The notes beneath the pieces were generated by a model, which saw only the letters and a program-made list of their open reading frames with translations, did no database searches and had not been told where the DNA came from. Positions 14,223-20,972 of a stretch of DNA of 35,950 nucleotides are shown piece after piece. This DNA comes from a virus. A program made the translations under genes and the position numbers. The stretch spans positions 1-35,950 of IMG/VR virus record IMGVR_UViG_3300044726_000028. One strand, given 5' to 3'. Position 1 is the first letter of the stretch. The number at the start of each line of letters is the position of its first letter.

Positions 14223-14650
14223 CTGGTCAGCCCTCTCCACTCGAAGTCACCCTTGTCCTCCTTGATCACAGGCTCATCCTCCTTGCACGGACACTCGTAC
14301 CCGCTCAGGTGATCCGCCACTGGCCTCCAGAAGTTCCTGACCTTGCCTCCCGGCACATGATTATCCTCCTCGGCATCAGACAATCCGAACTGCTCGATCA
14401 CCCAAGCTGCCTCAGCTCCCGTGGCCCTAGTCGAATTGCGGGTGATGCTGACATGGTACAGAGGGCCTAGTGGCATCTCGTCAGGCTGGTCAGTCACCTC
14501 CACGGCAGACAACACGAACAGGCCATTCTCGTGAATCCACGGCTCGACAGGGTAGCCCAGTGCTGCAAGCTGGGGAGGACACACCCACCACTTGGCGATC
14601 TTCCATCCCTTACCTGTTGGTCGCTTAGGTTGAATGAGTGACTGGATCAT
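14219..14650 (-). CDS. DUF7694-like conserved phage protein
   Basis: 143 residues from the ATG at 14650, which overlaps the preceding stop (ATGA). It contains GPLYHVSITRN, then AEEDNHVPGGKVRNFWRPVADHLSGYECPCKEDE. The EEDNHVPGG...RNFW...EC-C stretch is typical of a phage family annotated only as a domain of unknown function (DUF7694-like). His and Cys residues suggest metal binding, unproven. Confidence 0.65.
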   Translation of the reverse strand: MIQSLIQPKRPTGKGWKIAKWWVCPPQLAALGYPVEPWIHENGLFVLSAVEVTDQPDEMPLGPLYHVSITRNSTRATGAEAAWVIEQFGLSDAEEDNHVPGGKVRNFWRPVADHLSGYECPCKEDEPVIKEDKGDFEWRGLTR

Positions 14651-14835
14651 TCGTCCCACACCTGAAACCACTCGTTATCGTCCATCACCTCATACTCGAA
14701 CGTCCCGGCAGTATCTCGCGTCAATCCGATAACGGTCTGCATGTAGGCTCCGGGCGCACGGACTGTCCTGAGTGGAGCATCATCAAATATGGTTCCGGCT
14801 GGTATCACTATGTCCTTCATCAGTACGTGTTTCAT
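14647..14835 (-). CDS. Hypothetical protein (62 aa)
   Basis: Beta-rich small protein (VLMKDIVIPAGTIFDDAP...), ending in acidic/Trp residues. ATGA junctions on both sides. The first strand (DIVIPAGTIF) resembles short beta-barrel repeats seen in many phage small proteins; no family assigned. Confidence 0.55.
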   Translation of the reverse strand: MKHVLMKDIVIPAGTIFDDAPLRTVRAPGAYMQTVIGLTRDTAGTFEYEVMDDNEWFQVWDE

Positions 14836-14987
14836 GTCTTCGGCCTCTTAATCTCTTCCTCGATGTGCTTGTACTCGGCAATGAACCGTCTCAACTTCAG
14901 CTCCATGTCATAACTCTCGATGAACAGGTTGGCCCTCTGTGCTGCCTCGTACAGGATATCCTTCCCATCCTTGATCACGGCAGTCAT
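14832..14987 (-). CDS. Small helical protein (51 aa)
   Basis: MTAVIKDGKDILYEAAQRANLF followed by a long charged helix. Both ends overlap neighbouring genes by ATGA, strongly supporting the call despite its size. Unknown. Confidence 0.6.
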   Translation of the reverse strand: MTAVIKDGKDILYEAAQRANLFIESYDMELKLRRFIAEYKHIEEEIKRPKT

Positions 14988-15259
14988 AGCGTATACTCGA
15001 CCTCGACCACGTCACTGATGATCGTATAGCCATCCTCTTCCATGATCTTACGCAACTCAGCCTCGTCGTGTCCTGACATCGCTTTCGGACATCCATCTCG
15101 TGGACACCAGACCATCACCATGTAGTGCTTCCTCTTCTTAGGCATGGCCTCCAATCTGCGGTACTCAGCATTGAACTTGTTCAGCGTCTCCTCGATCTGT
15201 GGGGTAACTATGACAATCCCTGCTGCACCTGCTGCCTTCAGCAAGTTCTCTCGGCTCAT
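14984..15259 (-). CDS. Hypothetical protein (91 aa)
   Basis: The N-terminal half is helical (LLKAAGAAGIVIVTPQIEETLNKF), the C-terminal half has CPRDGC and ends DGYTIISDVVEVEYTL, like the plus-strand gene at 12715. A pair of cysteines could bind metal or form a disulfide. ATGA junctions at both ends. Confidence 0.6.
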   Translation of the reverse strand: MSRENLLKAAGAAGIVIVTPQIEETLNKFNAEYRRLEAMPKKRKHYMVMVWCPRDGCPKAMSGHDEAELRKIMEEDGYTIISDVVEVEYTL

Positions 15260-15474
15260 CTCGGATATCCCTCACAGTCAACCTGCTCCCACTCTGAATC
15301 GCCATCCTCAATGCTGATGTTCCCTATGACTACCTTGGCATTATTCCTGTCCAAGTCCATCAGCATCCTGACTACCCTGCCATCCATCACAGCCATCGTA
15401 GTAATCACGCCATCGGATGTTCTCCTGACTTGACCGCCAGCTCTCATATACTCTATTGCCTCTCCCATCTTCAT
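15256..15474 (-). CDS. Hypothetical protein (72 aa)
   Basis: From the ATG at 15474 after GGGAG. Pattern MRAGGQVRRTSDGVITTMAVMDGRV...IEDGDSEWEQV is a short beta-sheet domain. The frame is open far upstream, but that part is a shadow of the secreted His-rich gene, so the longer form is rejected. Confidence 0.6.
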   Translation of the reverse strand: MKMGEAIEYMRAGGQVRRTSDGVITTMAVMDGRVVRMLMDLDRNNAKVVIGNISIEDGDSEWEQVDCEGYPR

Positions 15475-15476
15475 TG

Positions 15477-15812
15477 CTATCTCCCGTGCTTGTTGTGCTT
15501 GTGATGCCCATGTCCGTGATGCTTCCTCTCGTAGTACTTCCGGTAGTACATGGAACAGGCCGGGTGATCGTGATACATCCATCCACAGTGGGGTGGGTAG
15601 ACCATCTGAGGCTGCTGGTAGATGATCTGGGGTTGGGGGTAGACGTACACTGGCTGGCGAGGCATGTTGATCCCGACTGATGTGCCATATGGCCCCGTGC
15701 TGAAGTCTATCTGTGGCTGGTGAGCATGTGCCTCCCTCACGGACATCGCATAGCCGCATACGCATGCCGTAATCAGTATCAGTACCCAGTAGAACCATCC
15801 CTTCTCTCTCAT
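15477..15812 (-). CDS. Exported His/Tyr/Pro-rich small protein
   Basis: 111 residues. The N-terminus (MREKGWFYWVLILITACVCG) is a signal sequence, with either ITAC as a lipobox or cleavage after AHA at residue 30. The mature part is rich in Pro, Gln and Tyr (VYVYPQPQIIYQQPQMVYP) and ends in a His cluster (HHGHGHHKHNKHG) able to bind Zn, Ni or Cu. Similar signal-plus-YPQPQ-plus-His proteins are known in Proteobacteria but uncharacterised. Envelope function in an infected cell is inferred. Confidence 0.65.
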   Translation of the reverse strand: MREKGWFYWVLILITACVCGYAMSVREAHAHQPQIDFSTGPYGTSVGINMPRQPVYVYPQPQIIYQQPQMVYPPHCGWMYHDHPACSMYYRKYYERKHHGHGHHKHNKHGR

Positions 15813-16093
15813 GATATCTCCTGCGGTATAGTCATCACTACATCACTCTCCCAGTCAGGCTTCTCCCCGGTATTGAAGCTCATGACCACCTGCTCGTCCA
15901 CGATCACATCGATCCTGTCATCTCGCTCGAGTAGCCAGTAGCCATCGTAGTCGAATCTCGCCACGAAGTAATCCAGCTTCTCACGATCCTTGCTGCACTG
16001 CCTGATGATGTCGTCGATGATAGCCTGATCGGTCTCGCCTATCGAGCGGAGCCATGACATGATCTTCTGGCGATCCGTAATTGGTAGCTTCAT
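15809..16093 (-). CDS. Hypothetical protein (94 aa)
   Basis: Mixed helix/strand protein with YFVARFDYDGYWLLERDDRIDVIVD. ATGA overlaps link it to both neighbours. No known motif. Confidence 0.55.
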   Translation of the reverse strand: MKLPITDRQKIMSWLRSIGETDQAIIDDIIRQCSKDREKLDYFVARFDYDGYWLLERDDRIDVIVDEQVVMSFNTGEKPDWESDVVMTIPQEIS

Positions 16094-16404
16094 CGCCTGA
16101 ACGTAGCCTTGAATGGAAGTGAGGGACTCGTCCCTTTATTCTGGTGACCGAAGTCCAGTGAGAGCTGCCTGATCTTCTCCCGGCAAGCAGGGCATCCCTC
16201 CCAAGGCAGACACTCGCACTTGACCTCAACGTACTTGTCGCCCTTCACCCACTCACCTCGCTCTATCTCCACGTCACTGCTCCTCTGCCTGTCACATTCA
16301 GTCCAGTGTGGGCTAATGCCATCCGGTGTCATTGGATGCCACTTGCCATTGTGCATCACGAACTTGATCTGCTTGCCACATCTCCTGCACGATGTTGTAG
16401 CCAT
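16090..16404 (-). CDS. Zinc-finger-like protein, hairpin-encoded C-terminus
   Basis: 104 residues. CRRCGK at the N-terminus and WTEC at ~37 suggest a zinc ribbon; a second cluster CECLPWEGCPAC lies at ~63-74. The last 20 residues (NKGTSPSL...) are encoded by a copy of the AGGGACTCGTCCCT hairpin at 16122-16135, which may have extended the frame. GGAGAT precedes the ATG. Confidence 0.6.
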   Translation of the reverse strand: MATTSCRRCGKQIKFVMHNGKWHPMTPDGISPHWTECDRQRSSDVEIERGEWVKGDKYVEVKCECLPWEGCPACREKIRQLSLDFGHQNKGTSPSLPFKATFRR

Positions 16405-16405
16405 T

Positions 16406-17086
16406 CTATCTCCAGTCTGTATCGTCCCAGTTGCCCTTGCCGTGGTTACATGATTGGCACATTATTTGTAAATTATTGATATCTAACGCTAATTCAGGAT
16501 GCTTCTTACGACACTTGATATGATCTACATTCATAATCGCACCATTCTCAGGAGTGTCCCCACAGCACTGGCATTTCCTACCGTACTTGATGAGAGCCTT
16601 CATCCGGAGCTCCCTCCAGTCGTAGCTCTCCAAGAATGCTGGGCTGGCTATGTACAATGCCTTCTCTGGTGAGATGATCGGCTTCTTTACTCGTGGTGCG
16701 CTAGGCTTCTTCGGTTCTGCCTTGAAGTCCAGACATTGCTGAAGAGGTATCACCTCAACAGGCCCACTTAAGCTCTTGTGATACGGCTTATCCTTCCACT
16801 TCACCTTCTTCTGCTTCGGTGGTGGAGGTGGACTTAGCAGCATCTTCCCTGTCGTGGCTCGATTCAAACTCAGGTACTCTGCCAGATAGTGAACACAGTT
16901 CAGCACAGTATGCTTAGTGAGTGAATTCTTCCCCAGTAGCAATGCCAACTGCACCCAATTGTGATACTTGATATCGACATTGCACTCAGGCAATCTGGAG
17001 ATGATCTTCCGCGTCTGTAGCAAGGTGTTCCCACCACACAGTATCTTGGTAACTCGCCTACGTGCCAACTGCCCAACCCCTCTCAT
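16406..17086 (-). CDS. HNH endonuclease
   Basis: 226 residues. The C-terminal part is an HNH nuclease: CQCCG (172-176), VDHI (187-190, D188-H189), then LDINNLQIMCQSCN (201-214) giving the second Cys pair and the Asn. The first 80 residues (LARRRVTKIL..., KYHNWVQLALLLG) may form a DNA-binding region, joined by a proline/lysine-rich linker. HNH proteins near packaging or replication genes can be homing or cos-cleaving nucleases; which applies here is open. GGGGGAGG lies 9 bases before the ATG. First gene of the leftward operon. Confidence 0.75.
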   Translation of the reverse strand: MRGVGQLARRRVTKILCGGNTLLQTRKIISRLPECNVDIKYHNWVQLALLLGKNSLTKHTVLNCVHYLAEYLSLNRATTGKMLLSPPPPPKQKKVKWKDKPYHKSLSGPVEVIPLQQCLDFKAEPKKPSAPRVKKPIISPEKALYIASPAFLESYDWRELRMKALIKYGRKCQCCGDTPENGAIMNVDHIKCRKKHPELALDINNLQIMCQSCNHGKGNWDDTDWR

Positions 17087-17162
17087 TACCCGAAACCTCC
17101 CCCTACCCCAGTGATCGGAGTATGAGGAGGAGATAGGCTTTACCGCCCTAAGGCGTATCGAT

Positions 17163-17196
17163 GTTAGGGGCCGTTATTATGCCCTCCCCTAATCCC
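17163..17196. other. Stem-loop in the control region
   Basis: TTAGGGG and CCCCTAA form a 7-bp stem around a 15-base loop. It lies in the 5' leader of the HNH gene (leftward). No T tract, so it is probably a leader structure. The remainder of 17087-17354 holds only two tiny leftward frames (24 and 16 codons) that I cannot support. Confidence 0.4.
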
Positions 17197-17354
17197 CGGA
17201 CTTCGGATATTCAACCAGTCCACGACAATCACCAGTATGGAATTGCACCATCGCCACATACCTCGGCATAGTGTGTCATTAGCAGTTCTCTCTCCGGCAA
17301 CCCTGCATGGGTTCGCTGTTGACGCAGAAGGCACGGATAGAAGTAGTGGACATG

Positions 17355-17389
17355 AAAAAGCCCCCAGCGAGAATCCCCGCCAGAGGCTT
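17355..17389 (-). terminator. Strong intrinsic terminator, minus strand
   Basis: A 10-bp stem (GCCTCTGGCG with CGCTGGGGGC, some G-U pairs), an 8-base loop and TTTTT. There is no gene on the minus strand just upstream of it, which means it terminates a non-coding transcript. Confidence 0.8.
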
Positions 17390-17511
17390 AGTTACTGCAT
17401 GATCTCAGGCGGCTTGATTCGCTACTTCGGAACTGGAAGGTTCCCTAATAGCGGCTACGACTCTCTCGTAACTCCGCCTCCCAGATCACCGAGGGATATC
17501 AACCCCTCAAT
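17355..17511 (-). ncRNA. Predicted structured non-coding RNA or leader, ~157 nt
   Basis: A minus-strand promoter at 17518-17546 and the terminator at 17355-17389 bracket about 157 nt with no convincing frame. The RNA can fold without conflict: a 5' hairpin (GAGGG/CCCTC, 17491-17508), then a closing stem GTGATC/GATCAT (17484-17489 with 17399-17404) and AGGCGG/CCGCCT (17474-17479 with 17407-17412). These enclose two hairpins, TACGA/TCGTA (17456-17470) and CGCTA/TAGCG with inner GGAAC/GTTCC (17420-17453), then the terminator stem. It is a three-way junction. It is either an independent small RNA or an attenuator/antiterminator leader of the HNH operon. Confidence 0.6.
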
Positions 17512-17517
17512 GAGCGC

Positions 17518-17546
17518 ATCCTATGATTTGATTCCTCACTTGTCAA
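17518..17546 (-). promoter_or_regulatory. Minus-strand promoter of the structured RNA
   Basis: TTGACA (17541-17546), 17 bases, TAGGAT (17518-17523), read on the minus strand. The operator at 17550-17567 lies directly upstream of its -35, a position where a bound protein could repress or activate. Confidence 0.65.
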
Positions 17547-17569
17547 CATATTTCGTATTATCGAATAAT
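17540..17569 (+). promoter_or_regulatory. Upstream tandem plus promoter with operator
   Basis: TTGTCA, 18 bases, AATAAT. It includes operator copy ATTTCG-TATTAT-CGAATA at 17550-17567. Its -35 overlaps the -35 of the minus promoter, so the two probably compete for polymerase. Confidence 0.45.
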
Positions 17570-17574
17570 CCCAC

Positions 17575-17602
17575 TTGACAATCATTCGGAGTAACGTACA
17601 AT
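17575..17602 (+). promoter_or_regulatory. Main rightward promoter of the vWA operon
   Basis: TTGACA, 16 bases, TACAAT, with operator at 17583-17600 (CATTCG, GAGTAA, CGTACA). Fifty bases upstream of the vWA ATG. Confidence 0.7.
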
Positions 17603-17655
17603 CCATGTTAGCGATTAAGCACTCGCTTAGTCCAAACTAGACATATGGAGACACT

Positions 17656-18276
17656 ATGACTGAGAGCACAGCAGCAGTAGCAGCAGCAGGGCCAGTATTG
17701 ACGAACTATGACTTCATCATTGGCATCGACAAGTCAGGCTCGATGGGGACTGAGGACTGCAAGGGCAAGTCACGCTGGCAGTATGTGCAGGAGACTGCAT
17801 GCCAGTTCGCACGTGAGCTATCCAAGATCGACAGCGATGGTCTGGGCTTGGTCATGTTCGGTGGCGCACATATCACCAAGGAAGATGGCGTAGACGCTAA
17901 TCGTATAGCTGATGCATTCGCCAAGAACCGTCCGTCCGGTAGCACACCACTGGCTGAAGGTCTGACCGCATGCCTCGAGCTGGCTGGCAAGAGCGACAAG
18001 AAGGACTTCATCATCATCTTCACCGATGGGGAGCCTGACGACCGCGCTGCTGCCAAGAAGGTGATCATCGACGCTGCCAACAAGCAGGATACTGACGATG
18101 CATTGACGATCCTGTTCATTCAGGTGGGCAATGATGCAGCAGCAGGGAAGTATCTCGCAGAGTTGGACGACAACCTGAAAGAGGCCAAGTTCGACATCGT
18201 GGATGCCAAGACACAGGCAGAGGCTGAAGCATTCCCAAGCCTGACTGACCTGATCTTGCATGCAATCAATGACTAA
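17656..18276 (+). CDS. vWA-domain protein (MIDAS intact)
   Basis: 206 residues, essentially one von Willebrand A domain. The metal-ion-dependent adhesion site is complete: DKSGS (D25, S27, S29), T97 in GSTPLAEGL and D124 in FTDGEPDD. Such domains bind protein partners through a Mg ion; stand-alone bacterial forms resemble TerY/TerF-type proteins. The N-terminus is Ala-rich without signal peptide, so it acts in the cytoplasm. TATGGAG precedes the ATG; it is the first gene after the tandem operator-bearing promoters, suggesting strong early expression. Its partner is unknown. Confidence 0.8.
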   Translation: MTESTAAVAAAGPVLTNYDFIIGIDKSGSMGTEDCKGKSRWQYVQETACQFARELSKIDSDGLGLVMFGGAHITKEDGVDANRIADAFAKNRPSGSTPLAEGLTACLELAGKSDKKDFIIIFTDGEPDDRAAAKKVIIDAANKQDTDDALTILFIQVGNDAAAGKYLAELDDNLKEAKFDIVDAKTQAEAEAFPSLTDLILHAIND

Positions 18277-18290
18277 AGTAGGTTAACTGA

Positions 18291-18310
18291 AGAGGGGATC
18301 AGTCCCCTCT
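18291..18310 (+). repeat. GGGGA-TCAG-TCCCC hairpin after the vWA gene
   Basis: An 8-bp stem (AGAGGGGA/TCCCCTCT) with a four-base loop between the vWA stop and the GGAGG of the next gene. Same core as the AGGGA-N4-TCCCT family. No T tract; partial terminator or mRNA stabiliser. Confidence 0.5.
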
Positions 18311-18322
18311 CTGGAGGATCAC

Positions 18323-18451
18323 ATGATTGACCTGATACTGCTGGCATTCTGTTTCGGTGTCTTCTATTTCGGCTTCTGGGCTGGCAACAAGTACGGCACT
18401 CTGACGAACATGAAGGACAAGATAATTGAGAAGTTTTCTACTAATAAGTAA
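18323..18451 (+). CDS. Small membrane protein (42 aa)
   Basis: MIDLILLAFCFGVFYFGFWAG is a membrane helix right at the start, then a polar tail with three lysines. GGAGG lies 6 bases upstream. Unknown function. Confidence 0.6.
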   Translation: MIDLILLAFCFGVFYFGFWAGNKYGTLTNMKDKIIEKFSTNK

Positions 18452-18461
18452 GGAGTACCTG

Positions 18462-18812
18462 ATGACCATTAACATTGACAATCTGACCATAGGCGAGGCT
18501 CGTGAGATCGCTGCCATGTTCAACGCAAGGAAGACCGAGAACACATCTGACTCAGGCTGGATTATTGGCATGTCCTACCTGATCCGTACAGTGACCATGA
18601 TCAATACAGGCAAGCTGCTATCAGTCACTCCACACGAGCTGGTGCTGACGGACGCTGCATGGATCGCTGACACAGGACGATTCGCAGATGCTCTGAAGAC
18701 TGGCAACTTCAATGAGATCGAACCATTCCCGGATGGCATCGTGATCATCGGACGTGGTGCTATCGTGGATGCATGCCCGATCAAGTTCCCACTACCACGG
18801 GTGCAGAAGTGA
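18462..18812 (+). CDS. Conserved phage protein of unknown function (116 aa)
   Basis: From the ATG at 18462 after AAGGAG. Features IRTVTMINTGKLLSVTPHELVLTDAAWIADTGRFADALKTG...EIEPFP...RGAIVDACP. The T-G-x-L-x-x-V-T-P-x-E-[IL]-V-L-x-D-A-A-W-I-A-D-T-G-R-F block is shared by many proteobacterial phage and plasmid proteins and resembles an Sm/Hfq-like barrel strand order. Role unknown. Confidence 0.7.
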   Translation: MTINIDNLTIGEAREIAAMFNARKTENTSDSGWIIGMSYLIRTVTMINTGKLLSVTPHELVLTDAAWIADTGRFADALKTGNFNEIEPFPDGIVIIGRGAIVDACPIKFPLPRVQK

Positions 18813-19105
18813 GCGACAAGCTGTTCAAGTACAAGGCATCAAGCTGGATCAAGCCAGCCATTGAACGTTTAGAGATACTCAGTGAATCCGAGAAGATGGT
18901 GATGTTACCAAGACGTGGATTCAGCGCGATTATCCATCCTTCAAGAGAGAAGAAGGAATCTGAAGGTGTTAAGTGGTGTGATACATGGCAGGAGGCACAC
19001 GACTATCTGCGGGAAGGGATCAAGGACAAGATAGCTCGGTGCTCATCTAAGCTGAACATGCTGGTGGATGAACAGGCACTGATCAATGAGATGAAGCCTG
19101 AATGA
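18809..19105 (+). CDS. Hypothetical protein (98 aa, GTG start)
   Basis: GTG at 18809 overlaps the preceding TGA (GTGA). Basic protein with two helices (WIKPAIERLEILSES; EAHDYLREGIKDKIARC). Ends with ATGA into the first SWC-type small gene. Unknown. Confidence 0.55.
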   Translation: MSDKLFKYKASSWIKPAIERLEILSESEKMVMLPRRGFSAIIHPSREKKESEGVKWCDTWQEAHDYLREGIKDKIARCSSKLNMLVDEQALINEMKPE

Positions 19106-19311
19106 TATGCCTAGCACACTATGACGGCTCCAAGTCCGAATCGAGGACACTGGCAACCTATTCGTCCACCTGTCGTACCGGATCGTGGTATGGGCAGTGG
19201 AGCTACTCGTGGTGCAAGTCAACAATGGATGGTAGAGCACGTGTCAATTCTGAGTGCAGATCGAAATGGAATGGCATTAGCTTCTCACAAATGATAAGGG
19301 TGAATAGATGA
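19102..19311 (+). CDS. SWC-array protein 1 (69 aa)
   Basis: Ser/Arg/Cys/Trp-rich: TCRTGSWYGQWSYSWCKSTMDG then SECRSKWNG. The SWCKS-x-x-[ND]G segment matches array proteins 2 and 5, and the DNA shares 15 identical bases with protein 5 (CTCGTGGTGCAAGTC). It lacks the N-terminal LR-x-G signature of the other members. ATGA overlaps upstream and downstream support translation. Few acidic or aliphatic residues, no membrane helix. Function unknown. Confidence 0.55.
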   Translation: MICLAHYDGSKSESRTLATYSSTCRTGSWYGQWSYSWCKSTMDGRARVNSECRSKWNGISFSQMIRVNR

Positions 19312-19736
19312 CTGAACCAACAGGACGCGCCAAGGGAGGGCTGGCCCGTGCAGCCAAGCTGACTCCAGAGAGACGGAGCGAGATCGCCAGTCACGCTGTC
19401 GCAGCCAGATGGGGCAAGGATAATGCTGCTCAACTTGTTAAGGGGAGGACACCTAAGTCCAAAGTGTATGGGATCAGGCTCGACTCGATGACCAAGTATC
19501 TGGCAGAGATAGCAGCCCGTAACCAGCACCGATCATTAGCTAACTTCATCGAATATGCTCTGATACGGGCATTGGATAGCGTCGATCTTGGCGATGGGAC
19601 GGTATGGAGTGAGCAGCAGAAGCTGTGGGATATCGATGAGCATGATCGACTCAGGAAGCTGGCGAAGCACTACCCTGAGCTGCTGACGTTCGAGGAGAAG
19701 GAATTGCTACAGAACAATGATGAAGGAGTGGAGTGA
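19308..19736 (+). CDS. RHH-type DNA-binding protein with basic N-terminus
   Basis: 142 residues. The N-terminus (GRAKGGLARAAKLTPERRSEIASHAVAARWG) is the basic GAKGG-ARAAKLTPE-R pattern seen in many phage and plasmid proteins; the middle (VYGIRLDSMTKYLAEIAARNQHRSLANFIEYALIRAL) fits a ribbon-helix-helix fold. It may repress transcription; operator unknown, although the TATTCG-N6-CGTATA sites are candidates. The acidic tail carries the next ribosome site. It sits inside the SWC array. Confidence 0.6.
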   Translation: MTEPTGRAKGGLARAAKLTPERRSEIASHAVAARWGKDNAAQLVKGRTPKSKVYGIRLDSMTKYLAEIAARNQHRSLANFIEYALIRALDSVDLGDGTVWSEQQKLWDIDEHDRLRKLAKHYPELLTFEEKELLQNNDEGVE

Positions 19737-20038
19737 TGGCTAAGATTGCAGGGATACTTGATCTGGATAGCTATGAAGGCTGGGTAGCATCACGTCCACC
19801 GATAGTGCAGGAGGTGATCAAGAAGTACCCACCGAACTTGTTATACAGGCTGACGACCACCGATCAGATAGTGACCATCTACTCATACAGTGAGGATGGG
19901 ACAGTGACCGTGGATGTGGATCATGATCTCAATCCGGACAAGCCAGCAGGTGTCACAGTGTTCGGTATCGATCCTGACGATCTTGTGGAGTGCGATATCC
20001 CGGATTATGCCAAGCACATATTCCATACAGTCCAGTGA
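19736..20038 (+). CDS. Conserved phage protein of unknown function (100 aa)
   Basis: WVASRPPIVQEVIKKYPPNLLYRL, VTIYSYSEDGTVTVDV, VFGIDPDDLVECDIP. I recognise the SRPP-V-Q...PPNLLYRL...GVDPDDL-ECD layout from many phage genomes. Starts at a TGATG junction after AAGGAG. It is of ordinary composition, unlike its array neighbours. Confidence 0.7.
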   Translation: MAKIAGILDLDSYEGWVASRPPIVQEVIKKYPPNLLYRLTTTDQIVTIYSYSEDGTVTVDVDHDLNPDKPAGVTVFGIDPDDLVECDIPDYAKHIFHTVQ

Positions 20039-20268
20039 ACACTTCACTGATGTATCGGCGCAGTGTGATTAGCATCATCCGGTCAGTATCTGGGGCTGGG
20101 CCAGATGCGGATGCTCATGTCGGATCAGTATCAATGAGCAAGATGAACTGTATTGGTCACTCATGGTGTGAGTCGAGCAATGGCCTGTATCGATCTAACT
20201 TTTCCTGCATGAGGGTTAATTTCATGGCAGTCAGGACACGATCACTAACATCGAGATATACGAAATGA
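20035..20268 (+). CDS. SWC-array protein 2 (GTG start, 77 aa)
   Basis: The GTG at 20035 overlaps the preceding TGA (GTGA) and gives MNTSLMYRRSV, matching MNTSTLRSAFD of protein 9; an ATG at 20050 is the alternative. The centre has HSWCESSNGLYRSNFSC, the SWC signature, and the end has MAVRTRSLTSRYTK, similar to the end of protein 3 (MAVRTTDHRARSF). Confidence 0.55.
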   Translation: MNTSLMYRRSVISIIRSVSGAGPDADAHVGSVSMSKMNCIGHSWCESSNGLYRSNFSCMRVNFMAVRTRSLTSRYTK

Positions 20269-20489
20269 TGGCAACCACCATGTGCAGAGGGTGCATGAAC
20301 CATGACAACGACTTCTCGTGGATGCAGTCAGGCTCTGGGAAGATGCTGCTATCTGATATCAGCAGCAGGTCTAACTGTTGTACCCGCTCGTACACTGAGA
20401 CCAACAATGGGCTGACCATCTTCTCAGGCATGGCAGTCAGGACTACCGACCACAGGGCGAGGTCATTTTTAGGGGAGGACGACGAATGA
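20265..20489 (+). CDS. SWC-array protein 3 (74 aa)
   Basis: MMATTMCRGCMN is a variant of the N-terminal M-x-A-x-x-[LM]-R-x-G motif. Middle SRSNCCTRSYTETNNGLTIFSGMAVRT is alignable with protein 2. Unlike the others it ends acidic (LGEDDE). ATGA overlaps at both ends; its 3' end supplies the strong GGGGAGG of the next gene. Confidence 0.55.
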   Translation: MMATTMCRGCMNHDNDFSWMQSGSGKMLLSDISSRSNCCTRSYTETNNGLTIFSGMAVRTTDHRARSFLGEDDE

Positions 20490-20686
20490 GAGCATCAATA
20501 ATGAGACGAGCATATGAACGTACTAGCAGAGGATCGGGTACAGGATGCCGAACGGGTTTCTGGAAAACCGAATCGGTTTCGAGATCACGCACGGCTAAGA
20601 TATCAACCTCGTACTCATGGATGATCTCATCCTCCCTCAACAGGTCATCATCAGGTAACACAACATGTTCTCGATACCAGTACTGA
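20486..20686 (+). CDS. SWC-array protein 4 (66 aa)
   Basis: MRASIMRRAYERTS fits the array signature M-x-A-[AS]-x-[LM]-R-x-[GA]-[YHF]-[DE]. Then serine/arginine-rich (SVSRSRTAKISTSYSWM, SSSLNRSSSG) with only two cysteines; SWM replaces SWC. Strong ribosome site GGGGAGG. ATGA overlap with protein 3. Confidence 0.55.
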   Translation: MRASIMRRAYERTSRGSGTGCRTGFWKTESVSRSRTAKISTSYSWMISSSLNRSSSGNTTCSRYQY

Positions 20687-20868
20687 AGCGAGGGCATGAC
20701 ATAGCAGGGACACGCATCTACTCGAGCTGTGGGTGTGCAAGCTGGCAGAAGGGTAGCTCGTGGTGCAAGTCTAGGAATGGGTTCAGGTCACGCTCTCATG
20801 GTGATCATGGGCCTGTCTCGAGGCCGTACTGGTCAATAATGCTTAAACCTATAGGGGATTTATCATGA
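20665..20868 (+). CDS. SWC-array protein 5 (67 aa)
   Basis: Overlaps protein 4 by 22 bases. PVLKRGHD corresponds to AVLRTGHD of protein 10, which supports the ATG at 20665. The body YSSCGCASWQKGSSWCKSRNGFRSRSHGDHG carries SWCKS-x-NG. Ends with an ATGA overlap into a membrane protein. Confidence 0.55.
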   Translation: MFSIPVLKRGHDIAGTRIYSSCGCASWQKGSSWCKSRNGFRSRSHGDHGPVSRPYWSIMLKPIGDLS

Positions 20869-20972
20869 TATTTTACAAGTTACTCTTGTCGTTCCTGTTC
20901 TTCATTATCACGCTGCCCATGCTGATCGTGGGCTTCATCTATATCTGCAAGTTATTAGGGTTCATGGGATGA
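20865..20972 (+). CDS. Small membrane protein (35 aa)
   Basis: Almost wholly hydrophobic (LLLSFLFFIITLPMLIVGFI), one membrane helix. ATGA junctions on both sides; ATAGGGG upstream. Unknown. Confidence 0.6.
   Translation: MIFYKLLLSFLFFIITLPMLIVGFIYICKLLGFMG

Noticed and set aside
17200-17340. tRNA-like GGGTTCGC segment
   Set aside because: No acceptor or anticodon stem can be paired with it.
17237-17578. 113-codon plus-strand frame in the control region
   Set aside because: It crosses the minus-strand terminator, the structured RNA and the promoter cluster, lacks a ribosome site and has biased composition; taken as non-coding.
20443-20697. 84-codon minus-strand frame opposite SWC-array proteins 3-5
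   Set aside because: Its composition is protein-like, but no ribosome site or neighbouring minus gene supports it, whereas the plus genes form a coupled chain. Worth keeping in mind as the alternative.
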